From contig SPDT01000003.1 of NCBI GenBank assembly GCA_008477525.1, positions 3,782,001-3,846,000 on the forward strand: a DNA stretch of 64,000 bases. The letters run 5' to 3'. Of this stretch, positions 10,440-21,643 are shown piece after piece. The notes under the pieces were generated by a model, which was given only the letters and a program-made list of their open reading frames with translations, was not told the DNA's origin and made no database searches. The position numbers and the translations under genes were made by a program. The DNA comes from Hypomyces perniciosus (Eukaryota > Ascomycota > Sordariomycetes > Hypocreales > Hypocreaceae). Numbering within the stretch: position 1 is the first letter of the stretch; the number at the start of each line of letters is the position of its first letter.

Positions 10440-13400
10440 ATGGAGCACACGCTTGGCTTAAACTGCCGCTTGAACCCGGTATCCCATACTAACCAGGAAG
10501 ATGACATGCCTCCTGTCGAAGCTCAGTTCTTTTACTCCTCTGTCATTCCCATTGACGACCCTTTGTCGACCAGCTCCACACTCAGCGCCTCCGATCCCAA
10601 GTCCGCCAAAGGCCAACTACGGCCTTTTTCTCATGGTGACAATAATGTGTTGGAAAAAGCCTGGCTGAGCCTTATGTCTGAGGATGACCGCACTCAGCAT
10701 GATGACGCAAGGAGAGGCCGAAACCCCCGTTCCGATGCGGAAAAGGCCTACGCAGAGCGACGGGACCTGGTCATTCAGACCCTGGCTCTCAAACACTGGC
10801 ACAAGCATCGCAGCAGCCCTCACACTCGAAAGTTATCCCTTACCACGATCGAAACTCCACAGAGAACATCCGGGCCGTTTTGTTGTCCTGATCTGGCTGT
10901 TGATGCCTCGGAGGAGCTTCGTACAAGATTTTGTGCTGTGGCTAGAAGAAACAACGCGGCACTGGGTGTCGACGAGGTGGTGCAAGATGTTATTGCCACA
11001 ATCGGTCGTCACCGTAGGTTGATCAGTGATTCGGATAGTAGTCAGCCGGACTCGTTGCGCCGCGCATCATTGAACCGTATTGGAGGCGACACAACCTCTT
11101 CTGGTCCACCAACTCCTTCCCATGGCTCGAAGCCTTCTTCATATGGTGACAGCGAGATAGCAAGATGTAATTATCCACACGAGGCTTCTGGTGACTCACA
11201 GAGTCATGCTCAGCCAGAATTTCAGCCCATGAGCCGCTCGTCTCGGAGCCAAACTCCTATTGGTGTTCGTGGTCCCGGACGTGCCCCCATCGGCAACGAT
11301 GGCATTTCTGGTAAGCCATTCGTCCGAGTTGGAAGTGTTGAGAAACCCTCACAGCTTGCATCGTCATCATTGCCGCGTAGCGACGTTTCGGTTTCAGAAG
11401 GACCGCAGGCCGAGGATGATAATCATGTGGAGATTGTGCATGAACCCGGGATGGAGGTATTGAAGCAGACGGATTTTGCAACTGAAGGATCCAGCGGCAA
11501 GGATGCTGTGGAAGTCGTCGTCGGAGTGGCCAGATTACACATGGTGTCGCTCCCGACGTTACAAATGAAGCCCATATATTGGTCCCCGGTTAACGATGTT
11601 GCTATTGTGACTAGAGGCACTTGGTTCTATAGGTTGGCTCTTGTTTGCCTTTATCCAACTAGTCCTCACTGACATTTGGAGCAGAGATACCATGTTACCG
11701 GTGCCGCCGGCAGTAGCCAACCAATTGGAGGCTGGCTATCATGAACTGCGACCATGGACAGAAACATGGAGTGATGAGATACGCTGTGCTGTTGAAGTTG
11801 GAGCTTCAGGGGAGGAAAAAGTGTCACATCGACTCTGGCCCTTAATAGAGGCTGACGGGCTATACCGACGAATGCCTGGAACAACGGAGCCTCTCGTCTC
11901 CTCGAACCCTTTTTGTGCAGCACGCTGCCTCCGGGGAGAGGCTGCAGCAGAGGGCTTTATCGAGGCTCCCCGAGTGGGTGACGAGGATGCAGCGGAACCG
12001 TCGCACCGCGCCTTTTCCAGCTATCATGTCATTTTTAAAGACAAAACAAACGCCTTCTTGTTGAAGCCAAGCCTGAGACCGTCAGCACACTATGGTAGAC
12101 GACCGCTTCTCAAGATTATGAAAGGGCTTACGGTTGGTATCCCGGTTATCCGGGGTTTCGATCGACGGACGTGGGATCACATTCACGGCAGTAAGCAGGC
12201 GCAAGATAAGCCAAATGTTACACCCACCAGCAAAACCCCTGACAGCACCAGACAAATTGTCTGCCCTGCCTGTAAGGCTGAGAAGGACCGAGGTCAGGTA
12301 ACCGATCTTGTGCTTGTAGCTCACGGGATTGGGCAAAAGATTGCCGAGAGGGTTGAAAGTTACCATTTCACACATGCCATAAACGGCTTTCGACGAGCTG
12401 TCAATATTGAGCTAAATAGCCCACTTGTGCAACAAGTCCTACGGGATGGCCAGAACGGCCTTATGATTCTGCCATTGAACTGGAGGATGGGCCTGTCTTT
12501 TGAAGAAGGGGGACCTTTACAAGAGGACAAGGCGGCAGATACAAATGCAATTGAGCCATTTGGCTTGAAAGATATAGAGCCGGACACAATCCCCGCGGTG
12601 CGCAGCATGATATCGGATGTCATGTTTGATATTCCATTCTACATGTCCCATCACAAAGGAAAGATGATCAAGGCCCTTATATCTGAAGCTAACCGGGTAT
12701 ACCGCCTTTGGTGCCGAAACAATCCAGGCTTTGCTGACAAGGGACGTGTTCACCTTATTGCCCACTCACTCGGCAGTGTAATGGCTATCGAAATCCTTTC
12801 GCGACAGCCCACGAATGCGCCACAGCTCGATCTTTCCCGACCGGATCCAGAAACACGTTTCCTCGAATTTGACACCAAAAACCTCTTTCTGCTCGGAAGC
12901 CCTGCCGGCTTCTTCTTGCTCCTCGAGAGGGGAGCTCTAGTGCCACGTCGGGGGCGACTGAAACCCGGCTCTGACGATGGCGATGTTATTACCACCGTTG
13001 TAGGAGAAGCAGGCACATTTGGATGCATAGCGGTTGATAACATTTACAACATTCTTGCCAAAGAAGACCCAATTGCCTATCTTCTTAACGGTGCTATTGA
13101 CCCGGCCTACGCAGCCAGCCTAAAGATGGCCTATGTCCCTAGCATTTCCGTCTCGCTCCTCAAGTCTGTCGGAGACGCTGTGCGCAACATTATGCCGGGC
13201 ATGTCTCCTAGCTCGAATCCGCTAATGCTCGAGCCTGCACGTCCATCTACTGTTCGCCTGCCTTCTCAGTTGGAGCTAGAGGTCCATGACTTCACGCGCG
13301 AAGAGATAGCTGAGAAGAAGGCCTTTCTCCTCAATGACAATGGGCAGGTTGATTGGTTCCTGAGGTCTGGTGGTGGCCCACTGGAGATCCAATACCTAAA

Positions 13401-13551
13401 CATGCTAAGTGCACACACTAGCTACTGGACCAACAACGACTTCATTCGGATGCTGTGTACGGAGATTGGGAGAGAGCCTGGCCGGGCGAATACCTTGCCC
13501 GCAATGAGGGCTGTCAAGGCCTCAAAACGCCATTTACCTGTGGTGAAGTGA
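10440..13551 (+). CDS. DDHD-domain phospholipase (PA-PLA1 / yeast Ddl1 type)
   Basis: Predicted phospholipase A1 acting on phosphatidic acid and related lipids. Exons 10440-11632 and 11685-13551; the 52-nt intron joins TWFY|RDTMLPVPPAVANQLE. The donor is the uncommon GTTGGC, supported by branch CACTGAC. Protein 1,019 aa. N-terminal third: 'PPVEAQFFYSS' then a Ser/Pro-rich disordered stretch. Middle: WWE-like TWFYRDTMLPVPPAVANQLEAGY. C-terminal half: catalytic lipase region with LVLVAHGIG and the nucleophile elbow LIAHSLGSV, then the DDHD region with LFLLGSPAGFFLLLERG and YNILAKEDPIAYLLNG. The elbow has Ala where the GxSxG consensus has Gly. Start: no ATG lies upstream in this frame back to about 10,338; the ATG at 10440 is used, with 10506 as alternative. 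Confidence 0.9.
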
Positions 13552-13919
13552 ATGGGTTGGGATATATATACGGAGTCAATCTGTGCTTATTCTCGCAACA
13601 AAGCCTTGTGTTTCCAGTTGCCGTTCATCAAGGATGTGCTTGATTACATGGTGACTGGATAGTTTATTTCCATTAAATCGTCTCTAAGTGCAAGTACGTG
13701 TGTGTTGATGGTTGAGTCCGAAGGGTTGGCGCTGGATAACGGATACCCCTACCTCTGCTAGAATGACAATAAATAGACTCTAATTTCCTTGATCTTTGAC
13801 TCCAAGAGATGTGCTATGCTCTGAACGCCCGCCTTTGTGTGTTGCCCTGCTGATGGTGCAGTCTTCAATTTCATCCAACATCCTTGCACCTGTCATGAAT
13901 ACAAATCCCAATCTGGTTC
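13552..13919. other. Convergent 3' region between DDHD gene and RAD3
   Basis: 368 bp lie between two stop codons facing each other, so both 3' UTRs must lie here. I see no further gene. The sequence TACGGAGTC at about 13,569 is a near-copy of the dispersed motif. Confidence 0.5.
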
Positions 13920-16825
13920 TTAGAAGCCCTCCAACTCCATCATTTCCTGGTCCAATTCTTCATCGTCATAGTCGTAGATGTCATTCATACTACCATGAAC
14001 TGCCACTGGTTGATTTGAAGCTGTCGCTTCTAGTTCTGCTCTCTTCTCCTCCATCTTCTCTTGGTGCTGCATGAGATCTTCATATCCCCAGGTACTAATA
14101 CCTTCCTGGTCCTTGGCTCGGAAAGGCTGCGCCATAGTTTTGAGGAACCTCCTGGCACTGCTGACAGCCATATCCGTGCTCAAGTTGATGTCAGCATCTA
14201 GGAGACCCTGGTTGATCCATTTGGGTAATTGCGTCCTCTTCTTCTGAAAGCGGCGGTCCGCGAGAACCATGACACCGTAGTCATCTTTCCCTCGTAAAAC
14301 TCGACCTAGACACTGGGCGGCATGACGCATGGCATCAAAAGATAGAAAATCATTTTCCTTGATGCGGTATGTCTCTCGCAAGAACTCGAGTCTTGCTTTG
14401 AGAATCCGCGACTCCGTATACTGGAATGGGACACCAATACATAGGACAGTTCGACCATACTGGTGGTCAAAATCGATACCTTCTGAGACTTTTCCTCGTG
14501 CGACACAAAGAAGGATAGCCCCTCTCCCGTTGCAGCACGCGGTGCGGTATGTTTCAAGAGCGAGCGAAGTTTCTTGGGCATCCGGCGTCTCAACCAGTAT
14601 GAGCTTATACTTCCAGACTTCATCCAGAATTCCCATTCCTTGCCACATACTGATAATAGACTCCATGTATAGGTATGACGGGAAGAAGACGACCATGCCG
14701 TCGGGCGTGATTTTGGCGAACTCTGTTAAAAGATTGCCATAGTTTCGGACAACACTAGGCTCGTTTCGAACCTGGAAGCTTGATGAAACTGAAGCTTGGT
14801 CACTTCCGCGTGTCACAATCATTGGTAAGAAGGACCTTCGTGCCAGGGTCATGCTGTATGACTCTTGTATCACGGTAGAGAAGTCCAGCATTTTTGGGTA
14901 CATCTCCAAGGGCGAGATGGTGCCGGAAGTGATGATGACTGAGTAAAATCTCTCAAAAACCGGCCGGATAGCAATTGCAGCATCAAGACATGTGAAGTGA
15001 AGTGTGGGGTTTGGGACCTCGGCGGTGTCTGATTCATACGGCTCCAGAATCAGCAGAAACCCTTTCTCGTAGGTAGCAACAAGAGTAGCGAAGGTTGCCA
15101 CTTCTTGGAGTGGTTGATAGTCCTCAATAGTGGTTAGCTCCAGCGTCCTTACAAGTGCGGTTAGCCGTTCTGCGCAGAACCGCAACGGCTTCTTCTCTAT
15201 GAATGTGTGTTCCTTGAGATGAGCAAGGAAGGATGGTGGTGTTTCTGAGATGACTTGGCGAACTTTCATTCGCGTCTAGCATTCATCTAATTAGCACTTC
15301 ATTTAGGAAACAAGGGTAGTGACTCGGAACAAACCTTAAGGTATTCGATGAAGCGCTTCAAAAAGGCAATAAAGTGCTCCGCTCTCCTGATATTTCCTGG
15401 CATGGCTTCTTTCAGGAGATCATCCGGAAGGACTACTATTTGTTAATATTGACCGAGATAGCGTTGAGAATGCAAAGTGATTGATTACCAGGATTGGCCA
15501 TGAAAGCATCTTCTTGTCGGGATTCATCTGCTTCCCGAAGCCCCTGGACGAGCTTCTCATACTCATTCTGTAATTGTTCCTGGTCGGTCTCTCTCATATC
15601 GGCGATCTTCCTTTCCAGGTTCTGGGCCCCCCGAGTAGCCTTTCGCAGAGAATCTTCAGTGATGTCGGTGCTAAGCGCTTCAATGCAGACGTTGTCAATG
15701 TTGTGGGCCTCGTCAAAAATCACAATACAATCTTGAGAAAAATCCTTGGAGACCCGTTCGGCGATTTTTGGATCTAAAAGGTAGTGGTACGAGAAAATGA
15801 CGACATTGCAATATTGCATCTGTTTAAACAATATCAGGTTACATTGCGGGATACTAAAGCCGTGGGCAACTTACCATGCGCCTTGCTGTAAAGTAAGGAC
15901 ACTGCTTATGCTCTTCTCCATACCGCAGAAGTGCATCAAAGGACCAAACACCGTTTGGGATTAGGTTGTGTGGTTCGAGCAGATCTAGATTCTAGAGGTT
16001 GAAAATCAGCTCATCGTACAGTTCGAACATTAAGAATTCGGACCTACATCGTGGTAGACACAGACATCAACACTTTCGCCTCGCTCCTTTTTTTCTTTCA
16101 CGAAACCTGCTGTCAAGCTCCTGCAGCGAGCATCGACTATTGTACCGCTCTTTTCACGTTTAACGGACGGATGAAGACACAGATTCTTCCGACTTGTCAA
16201 GCCAAGGCCGCGAAACTCCTCTTCATACCCTAGTTGCTCAGCACGGTATTTCATCAGGGACTGCAACTCAACAAGGGCCTTTTCGATCTCAGACATTGTA
16301 CCTATGATTATTAAATTAGTGCAATTATCTTCATTGACTTGGTGGATGGCTACGCACGTGAGCAGTAGATGAGCTTCCTCTTCTCCGGCATATGCTGCTG
16401 ATAGGCGACAATCAATGAGAGTAGGGATACCGTCTTTCCGGTACCTGAAGGCATTTCCAGGACACAGTGACCGCCCGCGTCGAGGGTTTCTGCATAGGTT
16501 TGGAATAGTTAGCGAGCGTCAGCTTGGCAGATTGGGAGCAAAAAGTTCTGGCAGGAGAGAATATACTTTTGAGATCACACATGTAGCTGATAATTGCAAC
16601 TACTGTTAGTTCTGGAAAGCAAAATGGCTTGGTGGTGCTCACGCATATTGTTCTTTAGACAGGTTATTAGTTATCAAAGGTGAGCGTAAAGATGACATCT
16701 GGGGCACCTACCTGGATATATCCTTGGATAAGGAAAGAGAACGGGAAGATCGCTGGCAAGGCATTAGGCAAAAGTGAGCGAAATAAAAGCAGGAAAACGA
16801 TGGCTTACTCAATTTTGAACTTCAT
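13920..16825 (-). CDS. RAD3: TFIIH 5'-3' DNA helicase Rad3/XPD
   Basis: Fe-S helicase of TFIIH, needed for nucleotide excision repair and Pol II transcription. Ten exons join in frame: 16825-16809, 16752-16712, 16652-16643, 16586-16567, 16489-16358, 16301-16048, 15991-15875, 15819-15489, 15432-15335, 15275-13920. Protein 791 aa (yeast Rad3 is 778). Walker A is MPSGTGKT in exon 5. The four Fe-S cysteines are in NLCLHP, DARCRS, VCVYHD and QCPYF. The DEAH box is [10 protein letters not shown], and motif VI is [14 protein letters not shown]. Exons 1, 3 and 4 are only 17, 10 and 20 nt, but they restore the conserved [19 protein letters not shown] and EQYAYMCDLKK. At exon 9 the second of two AGs is chosen because it gives NPVLPDDLL. 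Convergent with the DDHD gene. Small exons make automated models likely to be wrong. Confidence 0.95.
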
Positions 16826-18825
16826 CGTGACGATTGTGGGGGTCCAAAGGGCGTCTCAGATGGTTCATCAGGGAAAGGCAATGAGGGCGAGATAGATGCG
16901 TGATCACGATGCGTGATGCTTGAAATTAGTGTCGAGAACCAAATAGTCGCGGTATCACGTGACCCATAAGGTGTTATGTGGCTGGTTCTGGCTTAGTTTT
17001 GGGGTGGGAAGCGGGGTCGGTGAAGAAAACGACGAAGGAAGAACGACCAAAGCAGACTAATTCATCCAGACGGTTGTTAATTGATGGAGTTTCCGCTGGG
17101 ACTACTTCATATCTAGGTGGAGGCCAGAAGACTGACATGCGCTAATGCAGGTAGTATCTAGTTGGTATCTACATACCTATGTAAGTGAACACATTCACAC
17201 GGATTGTTCCCATTTCTATCGTTGACTTTGGTTGGGTAAAGTAGAAGTCAGGTTCATGGTGCTAGTATTGGTAAGAGACAAGGTATTAACGCGCAGTATG
17301 GTTGCGATCCTGGCTTCTGCATAATCCAGCTCATGTAGCATGTGACGGATTCCATCGAAAGGACTGTGGCGAGCAGCCAGTTCGCCACTGCGTATGACGT
17401 GCTTCGTACTCATCGTTGTTGAGGCCATGGGCTGTCCGGGTCTGCCTACGCTGATCTTATCTTATCTTATCTATATATGCAAGTGCAAAAACCCTCGCTA
17501 TTGTTATTGTTGATTGTTTGTTTTGGCAGCAGACCTCCACGAGTACATCATAGTATCATGGATGGCCCACAACAGCTGCAGCATGCGGAGAGAGTCACCA
17601 ACCCCCAACACCTCCAACAGTGATAACGCGACCACCACCCAGTAATAGGCTTGTCGGCTGTAGCACCAATGCACCACTGCACCATCCGCCGCATGCCTCC
17701 CTCGCCGCGAACAAGCCTCCCAGCCGGGCTGCGGCCAATGAGCATCGACGCGGCGAAAGCTAGCCTGCTGGCCAGCCGCGGAGGCGGGGTAAAGGTTTGG
17801 GTCTAGGCAAGCTAAGACGGCTTCAACCAGTTATTAGCTTATCTTGGTGATGGAGCCGTCTTGCGGACATGGATCCGACCAGCCGCAGTCAGTCACAGCC
17901 AGCCCAGCCCAGCATAGCATCTGTTGTTTGACAGAGTCCTCGACTGAGACTCTCAGCCATAAATACTTGCATTCGTGGTGTGTGGTGCATGTATGGTGCA
18001 TGGTGTACAAAGTATAGTGTAGGTACTTCGTACTTCTCGGTGTACTTCGTATGTACTCCGCCACATGGTGTGTACGAGTACTCCGTAGTGTGCACGCAAT
18101 CGCATCTGTCTGTGCTGGTGTTTGCGTGCCTGTGCCGTCAATTCAAAATTGTCCCCTTCCCTCCCCATCATCCTGCAACTTCTTCTGAGCTTTACATTAT
18201 CCTGAACTCCCGCACATCTTGCCTCTGTATCTTGCCTCTCCTGTTTCATATCGCGCAGCCCCATTCTCGGCATTCCCATCTCTCTCAAACCTCCCGGCTC
18301 TTTGGGTAGCACTTGACTTGAATATTCGCCTGTCTACAACACTGTCGCCACCTACCTTACTGACATCTTTCCTGCCCAATTGCCTCCCATCTAGATATCT
18401 TTCTGGCATATCTGAGACCATCGATGTGAGTCGAGTCGCATAGCCAACCTCAGTCCATCTTGGAGTCTCCGGCCTGATCATTGATACCAGCATTCGCCGT
18501 ACAGACCAATTTCCATTTCCTACCACGCACGGTCTGGCTTTAGCCATCCTGCTGTTTGCGGGGCTAGGCATGTTTTGCTGTCACGCGAGCTTCCTTCAGC
18601 AGCAACACACAGATTTCCTGGACTCCCTCTGCTGGGCGGCTGACGTCTGGTGAGCCAGCTCGACAAGTCCGCATCTCATTGGCGATTCTGCGGCCCCATT
18701 GTGGTAGAGGCTGGGACATTTTTTGCATCCACATACTACTACTTATCTATCACCAACGCGCATCTCCGTTTCTACTAGTACTCACTACCACTCACTACCA
18801 GCCAAGTCACCGTTGACCACTCATC
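16826..18825. promoter_or_regulatory. 2-kb divergent upstream region of RAD3 and PPS1
   Basis: No gene is supported. TCACGTGAC lies at 16955-16963, about 130 bp from the RAD3 start. Three GATA sites (TTATC) at exact 5-bp spacing occupy 17457-17471. TACTTCGTA (18024, 18043) and TACTCCGTA (18079) cluster near 18.0 kb. From about 18,130 to 18,825 the plus strand is C/T-rich with repeated CACTACCA, a typical long fungal leader for PPS1. Confidence 0.55.
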
Positions 18826-21008
18826 ATGGCCACTGTTGCTTTGCCGAGGCCTATTCCCCCTCAAAACTCATCCCCGACCATCGACACACCCATAACTCCT
18901 CCGCACTCCCTCCAAACCATTGGCGCTTCCTCCTCTTCTCAGCCTTGTCCTGTTTCTGCCCCGGTACCCAACAAGCATATTCCCGTTTGCCCCACTGGCC
19001 CGTCCAAAGTCGAGGACCCGGACACCCCACCGCCTTCACCGAAGCACACCGGAGCCTTTCGGCAAAGCTCTTTGCTCCATCCTCCCGACAGCTTTGTCCG
19101 TGTTGACTCTGGTCGGCTTTCCATATACGAGATCGATGCTGTCCGCGTGGCCGAGGCCCTGGATTTTGCCTCTCGTCAGCCGCTGCCTCCACCTGCTCTG
19201 GTGTTCCCCTGGCTCCATGGCCTACATCCTCATAATCATATGCAGCAAGCCTTCTTCAATGGGCGCCGGCGTACACCACGAAAAATCCCTTCTTGTTTGA
19301 GGGCAGTTACTCTCGTCAAGGCTGATGGTAATCTCAACACTGCTCGCTTGAAAGGCGCCATTGCGCCGGAGGAGTTCATGTTGCGTGGCTCAGTTCCCGA
19401 CTTTGTCGAACCTGATCCTCTAGATGGCTTCTCCGTCCGGAACTTCCATATCCAGCCCATCAAAGTTGCTTTGACATCAGATATTATTGTTTACGGGGAG
19501 TCTCCCTGCGAAGCCCGCAAAGTCGCATGGGACATCGCTGCTGCTCAAGAGCGATGGCGCGAGAAGCAACCCATGCATGTTGGTGATCTGGTAGAGTACA
19601 ACACCTTCGTCTGCACAAACCCCTTCACGACATTCGAACAAAACCACAGTCATCTGGTGTCCATAGACGCTTCCGGCAAATCTACTGGCAAAATCCTCGA
19701 TTTTGTCCACCAAGAGCGACGGGAGATGTGGGATATGACGGAAGCCTCTGAGATTTCTTACAACGTATACCTTGGTCCCACTCCGGAACCAGGTAGCTTG
19801 GAAGAGCAACATTTTGACGTTTTAATAGAATGCAATGATATGGGTCGGCTGAATCCGGTCGCCTTACAGCTTGTCGCTGAAAATCCACATCAGGCCTCTC
19901 AGCCATCATTCCACGACTTCCCCTCATCTGGAAGCATATTGCCCCCTACGTGGTCTCATGCAGAGGCTGACGGAATTCTCGAGACTTGTAAATGGATTTA
20001 TTATATCTCGCATGGTGGTGCCCCCTCCGCCACGGGTAGCACTAGCTCTAATGTCGAAGGATCGGAAATGCTCGAGTCCAATGCATCACACATACCACCG
20101 AAGCCTCGAAAGGTGCTCATTCATTGTGCTGATGGATACACAGAGTCGACCATGTTGGCTATTGCATACTATAGCTACAGCACGGGGATGCCCGTACCGG
20201 ACGCTTGGTTGAGCCTCCATACATCCAAGCGCCGCAATTTTTTCGCCTATCCTTCCGATGTATCACTCCTGTCTTCCATAGCCCCACGCTTGCTCTGTGA
20301 ATCTCCCGTCTGTGCTGGCAAGAGCTTGGAGGATATTACCGGTCTCATCAAGAACGAGCCAGAATGGTTCACTGGACTAGATGGCTCATTTCCCAGCAGA
20401 ATACTCGACTATTTATACCTGGGTAACCTTGGTCACGCCAACAACCCGGATCTTCTCAGGGAGCTCAATGTCTGTCAAATACTCAGTGTCGGAGAAACAG
20501 CCACCTGGAGAGAAGGAGATCTGGAGAAATGGGGCTCCGCAAATGTCTGTATCATTCAAGGTGTACAGGACAATGGCATCGACCCATTGACGGAAGAATT
20601 TGCACGATGCCTCGAATTCATTAGTAAGCTATGCACTTATGCCTTCACTGTGGCGGGATGGACCAAGAGTGATGGCACGGTTCGCTGACTAAACTCCCAG
20701 ATCGAGGAAGACAGAGAGGCACGGCCACATTGGTGCATTGTCGAGTTGGCGTTTCCCGCAGCGCTACCATTTGCATCGCGGAAGTCATGAGAGCCCTCAA
20801 TCTTTCTTTTCCGCGCGCATACTGTTTTGTCAGGGCCCGCCGACTTAATGTAATTATCCAGCCGCATTTACGCTTTGCCTATGAGCTTTTGCGGTGGGAA
20901 GAATTGCTTCAGCAGAGTGGTGATGCGAACGCACCAATCAAGAGAGAACTGGAATGGGGCGAAATTGCAAAAGAAATAGCCCTCATGAACCGGCCTTATT
21001 CCAGGTAA
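18826..21008 (+). CDS. PPS1: Dual-specificity protein phosphatase Pps1
   Basis: Protein Tyr/Ser/Thr phosphatase; yeast Pps1 acts in cell-cycle/S-phase control. Exons 18826-20623 and 20701-21008; the 77-nt intron (GTAAGC, branch GCTGAC, acceptor CAG) joins EFIS|NRGRQRGTATLVHCRVGVSRS. Protein 701 aa. Order: a Pro/Ser-rich N-terminus (about 1-100); a conserved fungal Pps1 region; a first phosphatase-like loop HCADGYTES (Cys about 434) in which the P-loop Arg position (about 440) is Glu; then the active C-terminal DSP domain with SRILDYLYLGNLGHANN and the P-loop HCRVGVSRS (Cys about 613, Arg about 619), followed by AYCFVRARRLNVIIQPHLRF. The intron falls between the general-acid region and the P-loop. 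The first ATG after a C/T-rich leader is used. Confidence 0.93.
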
Positions 21009-21643
21009 AGAATTTTGGATCAAGTCATCGGCATCTTGCTTTCGAGTTGATGTGGCCAGACAATTATATTGTCCCTTGGCGAAACTTGCTGCATCACACT
21101 CTTGCCATACGCTACATTTATCGTGTGCCACTCTGTGTCTTTGAGCATGAGTGGAATGTACTCTCTGTTGGACTTGTCGACTTGTCTTGGGTTCAATCAT
21201 AGGGATCGGGTTACTAGGGATTGCCTGCGACTCACATCGGCGTTACTGGTTTTGGGCTCGGTCGGATGCGGTGTATTGTATCATTTGTGAGATCTCTCAA
21301 CAGGGTTTGGGATGGGAGAACTCTTGATGAATTATGACTATGAAGGTTGGTGGGCAACTAGTTTCGCCGGGTTGATGTTACTTGAGCTCAACCATGATGA
21401 TCTAGGTGTGTGACTGGTGTTGACAAGCCGTTCATTAAAACACAAGCGCTCTTTTCAGAAATAGGGGTATGTGGACCAACTTATGTGTACCAACTGCTGC
21501 CGCCAAAGTTAATAAAATAAACGCATAGAAAGCATACCCCCGTTCTTGATTAGACACAACAACGCCTGGTCCATTAATATGCCATAAAATTTCGTTCTGG
21601 CGAGAAATCAAAAGGCCGAGAACATTCCAGTTTACAATACAGT
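21009..21643. other. Convergent 3' region between PPS1 and ATG18
   Basis: 635 bp between two facing stop codons. Only short unconvincing frames are present. It holds the two 3' UTRs. Confidence 0.5.
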
